Of a stretch of 34,971 nt of DNA, positions 27,651-34,971 are shown piece after piece (the stretch's first letter is position 1; the number at the start of each line of letters is the position of its first letter). The translations under genes were made by a program, and so were the position numbers. This DNA is from Propionibacteriaceae bacterium (GTDB taxonomy: Bacteria; Actinomycetota; Actinomycetes; Propionibacteriales; Propionibacteriaceae). Under the pieces are notes generated by a model. It had not been told where the DNA came from. It did no database searches and was given only the letters and a program-made list of their open reading frames with translations. The stretch is from positions 1 through 34,971 of the forward strand of contig JAITVA010000008.1 in NCBI GenBank assembly GCA_031286045.1, in the 5' to 3' direction.

Positions 27651-27826
27651 GACGGGCCGGGTTGGCCCTGCGGTGGGGGCGAAAGATGGGTGAATCTTTG
27701 GACGAGTTGCTTCTGGATCGTTCCGGTCCCATGGTGGGGGGAGAAAGTCGGCCACTTTCAGACGAGTTGTGGACCGGTCGCTTCGGCCCTGCGGTGGGAG
27801 TCAAAGGGTGGTGAATCCTTGACGAG
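27646..27826. repeat. Two-hairpin ~60-bp repeat array, reverse orientation (27646-27706, 27707-27766, 27767-27826)
   Basis: Exact 60-bp spacing of gacgag at 27701, 27761, 27821; stems AAAGAT/ATCTTT and GAAAGT/ACTTTC. Confidence 0.9.
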
Positions 27827-27837
27827 CGACCGCACTT

Positions 27838-27942
27838 GTCCGTGTCAGTGTCACAGGGTCGTGCGCGCATCAAGCGGTAGCGCAGACGCAGCGAAGCGTA
27901 GTCGTGAGCGAGCGCGCACGACCCTGTGACACTGACACGGAC
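27838..27942. repeat. Conserved-core hairpin: perfect 31-bp inverted repeat (27838-27868 / 27912-27942) around a 43-nt core
   Basis: gtccgtgtcagtgtcacagggtcgtgcgcgc / gcgcgcacgaccctgtgacactgacacggac; core 37/43 identical to 66-108. Confidence 0.95.
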
Positions 27943-28080
27943 CACGGACAACCCCACCTCGACGGCTGCCTCCCCATGTGATAAATTGATGCCACCTCGC
28001 AAGTGTGAGGGCGGAGCCGGTTGTCAGACGCCGACTTCGATGACGCCTCGGCATCGCGCCGAGTCCCAGTCAAGGGGGAA

Positions 28081-28968
28081 ATGATGGCCACGAAGAAGAT
28101 TGTCAGCGCGGAAGCCAGCCTGCCGAAGCAGGCCAAGGGCGCGTCCACGGGGGCGCCAGGCTCGGGCGCGGGGGACGAGGGTGCGCCCCGTTCCACGTTC
28201 ACGCCCACACCTGAAGCGAAGAAGCAGGCCACGATGTTCCGGTTGATCGCGGCCGCCTGCTGGGTCGTGGCCATCGGCTTGGAGGCTTTCGCCATCTTCT
28301 TCCTCTTGCGGCACACCGAAATCAACGGCTTCATGGTGTGGTTGATCGGCTCGATCGTCGTCATCGCGGGCCTGTCCATCGCGGGCTCGATGTTGTGGAA
28401 GCGGGCCAATCGACTCGATCCGGCCTCAGAGAAGGAGCCGATACGGTTCTTCATTCAAAACCAACTCGGCGCTATCATCGCTATCATCGCCTTCTTGCCG
28501 CTGATCATTCTGATCTTCACCAACAAGAACATGTCCCAGTCTCAGAAGACGATCGCTGGAGTGGTCGGCATCGTGGCCCTTGTGGTCGCGGGCTACTTCG
28601 GCATCGACACCCAGCCGCCGTCGGTCGAGCAGATGGACACTCAGTCAGCCACGGCTCGGGCATACACGGGCAAGGATGAGGTCTACTGGGTCAAGGGGGG
28701 GTCGGTCTATCACCTGTGCGCCGAGTACCCTGAGGGCACGACCATCGCACCTCTGGCGCGTGGCGATCTGGACAAGAATCCGGTTGTCTCTGGCACTGTG
28801 GCTCAGGCGGTGGCGTCAGGCATGAGCCGACTGAGCATGTATGGCTTCTCTGAGTGTGGGTACACCGAGGGGCAGCCCGCTTTTCCGCAGTACCTCGATG
28901 TGAACGCCTCTGCGGACGCCAGTTCGACCGCCAGCGCGTCGACCCAGCCGAGCGACTCTCCTTCCTGA
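28081..28968 (+). CDS. Hypothetical membrane protein
   Basis: Hydrophobic segments RLIAAACWVVAIGLEAFAIFFLL, GFMVWLIGSIVVIAGLSIAGSML, LGAIIAIIAFLPLIILIF; C-terminal soluble domain. Confidence 0.78.
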   Translation: MMATKKIVSAEASLPKQAKGASTGAPGSGAGDEGAPRSTFTPTPEAKKQATMFRLIAAACWVVAIGLEAFAIFFLLRHTEINGFMVWLIGSIVVIAGLSIAGSMLWKRANRLDPASEKEPIRFFIQNQLGAIIAIIAFLPLIILIFTNKNMSQSQKTIAGVVGIVALVVAGYFGIDTQPPSVEQMDTQSATARAYTGKDEVYWVKGGSVYHLCAEYPEGTTIAPLARGDLDKNPVVSGTVAQAVASGMSRLSMYGFSECGYTEGQPAFPQYLDVNASADASSTASASTQPSDSPS

Positions 28969-29509
28969 TGGGTCGCCCCGCTGGACTGACCAGCGGCTGG
29001 GCAGGGCGGCGGGTGGCTCATCGCCACTGGCCGCCCCTTGGCGAGGCCTGTGACTGGGCCACAGCGGAGATCCGCGTCTGCGCTGGTCGGGGGTGGCTCA
29101 TTTCCGCTCGTCGCAGCACCCGTGGACCCGTCGCGGACCGGCCACTGGCGCCGTCTCGGTGGCTGGTCCGTGCACCGCGTATTGTCCTCGATGTGAACGT
29201 TGTGGAAATTTAGTTGCCACAAGCGTAGGTTGGCCTTATCCTAGTTCCATTGGCGGATATAACTTGTTTGTTTAGTGGAATCATACTAATGCGGTAGGCA
29301 CTGCGTTATTCAATAGGGTACTTGTTTAAATTGTGACGTCTTGGGAGAGATGTTTTGACTGCGGGGTTGAGCTTATGGGGCCGCGCAATCATGACGGTAT
29401 GTTGTCTGGGGTGAGGGTTGCGGGGGCGCCAAATCCGGCCAGCAGATCGTGAGAATGGGGGGGCAATGACAATGTCGATCATGAATCGACTCTCACTTGG
29501 GGGAAGAAA

Positions 29510-30583
29510 GTGTTGGATTTACAGGCTAGTTACGAGGCGGTCCGAATCACCGCCGGAGTGTATCGAAGATCGGGGCGGACGCTAAGGGTCGGCGGTCGGC
29601 AGCGAATGGAGTTCGTCCAAGCGCTGCTCGACACCGACCTTTCAACTGCGGCGGCGGATGTCTGTGTCGAGTCAGCGGTGGTGAGCGACCAGGGCAGACC
29701 TCTCGGCCTGGCGGTCGTCCTGATTGGTGACGACCAGGTCGATCTGGTCGTCGAGGCGCCATCAGAATGGTTCGACGCGGTGGTCACCGCTTCGTCGCAC
29801 TATGACGTCACCTTGGGTGAGGATGGTGCGACGCCGGTCCAGGTCGAGGGGCCACGGGCCTGGACGGTGGTGGCTGACATCGGCAGGCGCGACATCCGCC
29901 ACCTGGGCCAGCGTGAGTGCGTCGCGGCTCAGGTGGATGGCACGCCCGCCCTGCTCGCCCGAACGGGAACCACCGGTGAGCATGGTTACTTGGTTCTGAT
30001 GTCAGATGACACGGGTCTCGCCACTTTGGCGGCTAGGGCGGAGAAGGTCGGCGGCGGCTTGATCGATCCGGCGGTGCTCCCGCGCGTCTGGCTTGAGTCA
30101 GGGCACCCGGCGCAGACTGGTCAGTCAGGGGTGCTGAGCCAGGTGAGGCCAGGCGCCCAGGAGTGGATCGGCGCCGCCCTGACAGCGACGCCTGTGAGCA
30201 CAACGACCGATCCGGCGGACTCTTTGGTTGTCGAGCCGCCCCAAGCGCTCGATCTGGTCGCTCACCACTGTGTGCCGGTGTTTTTCAAAGACGTCGACTG
30301 CCCGCCGGTGGGCTCGCTGGCAGTCGTCGACGGGAAAGTCATCGGCTGGGTGGTGGTCCAGACTCCGCGGGCCGGGCAGCCCGATGGTCTGGGGCTGGTG
30401 ATGCTGGACGAGCGGCACACGGGAATCGGCACCGACATTCAGGTCGGCTCGGTCGCCGGTCGGGTGGTCACCCAGCCGCTGATCGGTCTCTTGTCACACA
30501 TTGAAGAGGTTGGGGCGGAGCCGGTCCTGGATCCACCAGCGTCATGCTGCGCCGATCCGTCGGTCGGCTGGCAGCTGGTCTGA
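29510..30583 (+). CDS. Folate-binding GcvT/YgfZ-like (aminomethyltransferase family) protein
   Basis: GGRQRMEFVQALLDTDLSTAAADVCVESAVVSDQGRPLGLAVV...QVEGPRAWTVV...LLARTGTTGEHGYLVL; GTG start. Confidence 0.7.
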   Translation: MLDLQASYEAVRITAGVYRRSGRTLRVGGRQRMEFVQALLDTDLSTAAADVCVESAVVSDQGRPLGLAVVLIGDDQVDLVVEAPSEWFDAVVTASSHYDVTLGEDGATPVQVEGPRAWTVVADIGRRDIRHLGQRECVAAQVDGTPALLARTGTTGEHGYLVLMSDDTGLATLAARAEKVGGGLIDPAVLPRVWLESGHPAQTGQSGVLSQVRPGAQEWIGAALTATPVSTTTDPADSLVVEPPQALDLVAHHCVPVFFKDVDCPPVGSLAVVDGKVIGWVVVQTPRAGQPDGLGLVMLDERHTGIGTDIQVGSVAGRVVTQPLIGLLSHIEEVGAEPVLDPPASCCADPSVGWQLV

Positions 30584-30651
30584 TTGTGGCCCGAGCAGGC
30601 AGGAGCGTTGACTGGCTCACCTTAGGCCTTTGCCTGGCTTAGTGGCCATGG

Positions 30652-30699
30652 CCCGAACCCTTCGCGGTGTAGTTGGGGGACGCACCGCGAAGGGTCGGG
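30652..30699. terminator. Strong hairpin downstream of the GcvT-like gene
   Basis: cccgaacccttcgcggtg - 13 nt - caccgcgaagggtcggg, one-base bulge, no U-tract. Confidence 0.5.
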
Positions 30700-31212
30700 T
30701 CATCCCCCGGCGCGCGAGGCGATATCGCGGAACCGTGGTCGTGTACGCAGGTCACGGCCAGGCCGGGGGACGACCCTTGGCGCCGTCCACAGTGACGGCG
30801 AGTCGGTAGTGTCCACGTTAGGGGGGTCCGTCGACGTGCTGGGGTCAAGTCGCCAGATTGCGTAGGGTCCCACCCGCATTGAGTACTGTGCGAGCCCGGG
30901 GAAGCGATGACCGATCATCACATCCTGGCTGGTCCTCCCTGTCGAACCGGCGGCCGGACCTGCTGACCGTCTGCCTGTCCAGCCACTGAAAGCCCCGACT
31001 GGTTACGTAGTCAGACTCGGATTCTGCGCAGTGGAGGGATGTGGATACGCAAGCCTGCCCGATCGACGCCGAGGGTTGTAGGGCCTTGTACACTTTCGGG
31101 AACATTGAGGTTCCGCGGATGGGTGCTTCGGGCCAGGGTGTGACTCATGGGCAGTCCCCGAACGACCTGTCCGCGGGGCCTTCCAGTCTCAGCACGGGAG
31201 GGGAAAACTGAT

Positions 31213-33744
31213 ATGACGCCGGCGCATGACCGCAGTCTGACCGAAATGGTCGAGCAGACCATCACCGATCTTCTGGACGGGTTGAGCGTTCTGGTGACGG
31301 GGTTGCCGGGGTCGGGGCGCAGCCACCTGGTTCGGGCTGTGACTGACGAGTTGCGCGCTCAGGGCGCCGTCATCATCTCCCTCAGCGGCGACCGAGTTTT
31401 GGCCGATCGGCCGCTGTCTGCTCTGGTGACTGCGGGATTCGGGGTCGATCCGAGTCAGCACAGCGTCGGCACCATGCCCTTGCTGGCCACTGTGACGGCT
31501 TCGCTGGAGGCCAGCATTGAGCGGCGCAGTGCCATCGTCATCATTGACGACGCCAGCGAACTGGACCCCGCCTCGGCGGGGGTCATCATCGGGCTGCGGC
31601 GTCGCCGAGACACGCCGATGTTACTTGTCGGCGACTATTTCTGGCCCCAAGCCGATCCTTTGGCCAAGCTCATCAGCGCCGCCCAACCGGTGGTGACTGT
31701 GCCGGTGCGTGAGAAGATGTTCGGCGAGATCACCCAGATGGCTGACGGGATCCTGGGCGGAGTCACCGAGGCTAGCGCCGTCTCACGCATCATCGCTTTG
31801 TCGGGCGGTCTGCCTGGCGTGGCCGAGGCCATCATTCGCATCGGCCGTCGCAACGGTCGCCTGGCCGTGGTCGATGGGGTCTGGCAAGTCGTCGACGATC
31901 TGTGGGACGACGGGCTTCAGTCCAGCCTGACACCCTTGCTGCACGGGCTTGATCCCAAGCAGATCGAGGACATGGCTGAGATCGCCACGCCTGGGACGGT
32001 CCCCGGCCACGTCCCACACAGCCCGAGTGAGACCCACAACTGTGCTGACTCGGTGGCTGAGTTGATGTGGCGAGGACTGGTGCGGCCCGACCACACCTCG
32101 ACCACGGGGGAGCTCTATGTCTACCCGCCCGCCCTCGGCCGCCTGCTGCGGCGCCTGCCCACCCATGACTCGCCACCTCGTGAGGTCCACATCCTTGAGG
32201 CTGGCAATAAGGGGAACTGGTTGCTGGCCATGACGGGGCTCGAAGCGGCGGTGCTGGCCAATCGCACCCGCGTCCAGTGGCGTGAGGACGTCGCGCGCGA
32301 CTGGGACCGCTGGGAGCAAGACAAGTCTCATCGCAACTCCCTGCCCTTGCTCATCACCCTGCTGTCAGGTGTGGTCGATGATGAGCGGATCGCTGTGGTG
32401 CTGGATCAGACTGTCGGCGACGACCAAGACTCGTACGTTCGCTTCCGTCTGCTCGAATCGACCTATCAGGTCATCTGGAACGACAACCTTCGTGGCGCGC
32501 TGGACGAGTTGAATCGATTGTGTGACCTTCATCCCGCCTACGAGATGTACCTGCGTGGCTACGCGGCGCATCTCACCCTGATCGGCGACCGTGTCCCCTC
32601 CGACGAACTGCTGCGCTTGCCGCGCTCCTCTGAGGACATCACTTGGGATGACATGTTGTTGGTGGCACGGGCTGAGTCGCTGACCGCTCAAGGCGATGTC
32701 CGTGGAGCGGCCGAACTGTTGAACCCGCTCGACCCCATGACCGGCGGTATGCCGATCATCAAGCAGGTGCTCCAAGGCATGGTGCGCGTCCTCGACGGTG
32801 ACGTGTCCGGTGGGGTGGAGTGGGCGACCGATCACCTGAAGCAGGCCGCTGACCGCTCTGACTACAGATCCATCGCTGGCCATGCCTACGTCGCCGCGCT
32901 GGGCATGAGCATGCTGGGACGCTTCACCGAGTTGGAGTCCATGGTTGAGATCGTCTACCGGCTGTCGGAGATGAACGGTCTGATGAAGTATTACAAGACT
33001 GGTGTCTTCTCGATTGGCGCCTTCGTGGCGTCGTGGGAGGACCGCCAACAGTATGCCCAAAACCTGGCCAGTCAAGCCCGTGCCCTCGGCGCCGTGGCCG
33101 GACCCTTCCCAGGGATGCTCAATCGACTCGACCAGCATCTGACCACTCCGGCCGCCGCCTCGTGGGACGAGATCGACGACCTCTTGAGCCGTGGCTACGT
33201 CGCCAACGCGGTCTATCTGGCCATGTTGGCCGCCGAGTCGGACCCCGACCCAGAACGGGCCAGGCCCGTCATTCGGGCCGGTTCGGCCTGCCGTGCGCGG
33301 GTCCTGCAGGCGATGACAAGGTATATTGATGCCTATGTCGATAAAGACATTGACCACTTCGGTGAGATCGTCGACGAGTTGCGAGCTGCCTGTGGTCCGG
33401 TCGACGCCACCCGCGGACTGATCTCATGGGCGCTGCTGGCGCGCGAGTCCGGCGACATTCTCGGCTGGCTGGACAAAGCCCAAGCCGCCTGGGAGGAGGC
33501 TGGCCGTATCGGTCGTCCCTGTCGCGGTTTGTTCGCCCGGCTGGTCACTGCCGTCGACCTGACCGGTCGCGAAGCCGAGATTTCCGGTTACGCCCTGTCG
33601 GGCCAGTCGGCGGCGCGCACGGCCGACGCCATGGGTCTGTCATCACGCACCGTTGAGACTCACCTCCAGTCGGTCTACCGTAAGACTGGCGCCTCCAATC
33701 GCGACGAGTTGCGCCAGATCACCAACACCTGGTTCGCCTTGTGA
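31213..33744 (+). CDS. Large LuxR-family regulator with N-terminal ATPase (STAND/LAL-like)
   Basis: LSVLVTGLPGSGRSHLV Walker A, AIVIIDDASELD Walker B; C-terminal LSGQSAARTADAMGLSSRTVETHLQSVYRKTGASNRDEL LuxR HTH. Confidence 0.9.
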   Translation: MTPAHDRSLTEMVEQTITDLLDGLSVLVTGLPGSGRSHLVRAVTDELRAQGAVIISLSGDRVLADRPLSALVTAGFGVDPSQHSVGTMPLLATVTASLEASIERRSAIVIIDDASELDPASAGVIIGLRRRRDTPMLLVGDYFWPQADPLAKLISAAQPVVTVPVREKMFGEITQMADGILGGVTEASAVSRIIALSGGLPGVAEAIIRIGRRNGRLAVVDGVWQVVDDLWDDGLQSSLTPLLHGLDPKQIEDMAEIATPGTVPGHVPHSPSETHNCADSVAELMWRGLVRPDHTSTTGELYVYPPALGRLLRRLPTHDSPPREVHILEAGNKGNWLLAMTGLEAAVLANRTRVQWREDVARDWDRWEQDKSHRNSLPLLITLLSGVVDDERIAVVLDQTVGDDQDSYVRFRLLESTYQVIWNDNLRGALDELNRLCDLHPAYEMYLRGYAAHLTLIGDRVPSDELLRLPRSSEDITWDDMLLVARAESLTAQGDVRGAAELLNPLDPMTGGMPIIKQVLQGMVRVLDGDVSGGVEWATDHLKQAADRSDYRSIAGHAYVAALGMSMLGRFTELESMVEIVYRLSEMNGLMKYYKTGVFSIGAFVASWEDRQQYAQNLASQARALGAVAGPFPGMLNRLDQHLTTPAAASWDEIDDLLSRGYVANAVYLAMLAAESDPDPERARPVIRAGSACRARVLQAMTRYIDAYVDKDIDHFGEIVDELRAACGPVDATRGLISWALLARESGDILGWLDKAQAAWEEAGRIGRPCRGLFARLVTAVDLTGREAEISGYALSGQSAARTADAMGLSSRTVETHLQSVYRKTGASNRDELRQITNTWFAL

Positions 33745-33803
33745 TCCGGTGAGGGGGTCTGCCGGGGATAAAAACTGACCGGCAGCAATACATATATATC
33801 GTA

Positions 33804-33832
33804 TTGACATCCAGGAAATATCACGGAAGTAT
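33804..33832 (+). promoter_or_regulatory. Putative promoter of the surface-protein gene (TTGACA - 17 nt - AAGTAT)
   Basis: Reads TTGACAtccaggaaatatcacggAAGTAT within an AT-rich stretch flanked by atatcgt / acgatat. Confidence 0.45.
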
Positions 33833-33896
33833 ATGGACATATCAGAACGATATGAACGCCCTTCCATGCGGTGTTCACGTAAGGAGACATGTCCAG

Positions 33897-34971
33897 ATGA
33901 CTCACAACCATCTCACCCAAGCTCGACCGCCCGCCGCCTGGCGTGGCAGGCGGCGCCTCACCATGGCGACCGCCGCTGTCACAGCAGTGACGCTGTTCGC
34001 CACCTCGGGGTTGCTGACCTCGACGGCTTCGGCCCAAACGACATCCCCAGCCAACATCTCGACGGTGACCAACACCTCCACCGAGGCGTCGCGCGCCTTC
34101 AATTGGGACGCCGCCACGATCCAGAGCAACATGAACCTGAAGGGTTCTCCCAACGCACCGACCTGGTCGACCAGCACCGACCCGACCGGCCAGAAGTACC
34201 TGGACTTGACCCAAGACGGTGGCCAGGCTCAGTTCCGCTATGGCTTCTTGACCAAACAGGTGTCGGCCAACACCGACTTCACGGTCAACGGCTACTTCAA
34301 CCCCAACCGTTTGGTCGACAACAACCAGGCCAACCACGGTGACTGGGTGGGCCTGGTGCTGATTCCGCAGAAGTGGGAAGACATCACCATCAACCCGACG
34401 GTCGGTGGCGGTCTGGGCATCGACAAGGTGCCCAACGCCATCGCCGCTGGCGTCGACATGAACCTGAACACTGAGTACAACGACGGCATGTGGGGGCCCT
34501 ACGTCGGCGTGCGGTACACCAACTCCACTGGTGCCATCAACAACAACGTCGGCTGCGACAACATCGGCATGTGTACTCGCCAGGCGACGGCCGGTCAGGA
34601 CATCCGAGCGTGGGGAACCACCATGAAGTACACCTTCCAGTACTTCTACAACGGTGGCAACCCTTATGTCATCTACACCCTGACTGACGGCACGCGGTCC
34701 TTCACGGTCAACACCCAGACTTCCGGCGTGAAACTGAACGTCCCCGTCGACGGTGTTTTCACCATCGGTGTCAACGCCGTCAATGGCCAAAACACCCAAG
34801 GTATGCGGGCCTCGATCGACTCCGTCCAAGGCACCACCGGTTCCTACAAGGGCACGATCAACTACCTGGTCGATCCCAACGTCGTGCCCGCTGGCGGCAC
34901 GGTCGCTCCGTCGACCACCCTGTCGGCTGGCCCTGGTGAGATCGTCGGCGTCACCGGCATATCCACTGGCG
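33897..34971 (+). CDS. Secreted lectin-like surface protein, truncated by the window end
   Basis: aaggagac RBS; MTHNHLTQARPPAAWRGRRRLTMATAAVTAVTLFATSGLLTSTASAQT signal peptide; SRAFNWDAATIQSNMNLKGSPNAPTW... L-type-lectin-like beta-rich sequence; no stop before 34971. Confidence 0.7.
   Translation, partial: MTHNHLTQARPPAAWRGRRRLTMATAAVTAVTLFATSGLLTSTASAQTTSPANISTVTNTSTEASRAFNWDAATIQSNMNLKGSPNAPTWSTSTDPTGQKYLDLTQDGGQAQFRYGFLTKQVSANTDFTVNGYFNPNRLVDNNQANHGDWVGLVLIPQKWEDITINPTVGGGLGIDKVPNAIAAGVDMNLNTEYNDGMWGPYVGVRYTNSTGAINNNVGCDNIGMCTRQATAGQDIRAWGTTMKYTFQYFYNGGNPYVIYTLTDGTRSFTVNTQTSGVKLNVPVDGVFTIGVNAVNGQNTQGMRASIDSVQGTTGSYKGTINYLVDPNVVPAGGTVAPSTTLSAGPGEIVGVTGISTG

Noticed and set aside
33675-34829. 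384-aa minus-strand ORF over the surface-protein gene
   Set aside because: The + strand reading has RBS, signal peptide and protein-like composition; the minus ORF has valine/glycine-rich shadow composition

Overview
High-GC actinobacterial chromosome segment. The codon usage and gene set suggest a Propionibacteriaceae-like host, but that is inference. From left to right it carries: (i) a carbohydrate-catabolism cluster (ThuA-like protein, TIM-barrel isomerase, NAD-dependent epimerase, GntR/UTRA regulator, Zn-dependent dehydrogenase); (ii) an accessory island at ~5.4-13.4 kb with VapBC-like TA, AAA/DUF4143 ATPase, multi-TM protein, Schlafen/AlbA_2 ATP-binding regulator, orphan polymorphic-toxin tip plus immunity-like gene with a truncated duplicate, and Phd-PIN TA; (iii) a Dcu-type C4-dicarboxylate transporter, aspartate ammonia-lyase and TauE/SafE permease; (iv) XRE regulator, DUF2339-like and Pro/Gln-rich membrane proteins, and a DUF1707-like small protein; (v) polyphosphate glucokinase and citrate synthase; (vi) a folate-binding GcvT-like protein, a large LuxR/ATPase regulator and the 5' part of a secreted lectin-like surface protein. 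The most notable unexplained signal is a set of three interspersed intergenic repeat families. The first is ~60-bp tandem units containing two hairpins whose stems change in a compensatory way. The second is ~145-bp palindromes built from four alternating copies of one motif. The third is hairpins with a conserved 43-nt loop but unrelated, perfectly paired 31-34-bp arms. All three families abut each other at 27508-27942, suggesting an actinobacterial BIME-like mosaic element or a structured RNA family. All calls are from reading the sequence; no database search or folding was run.
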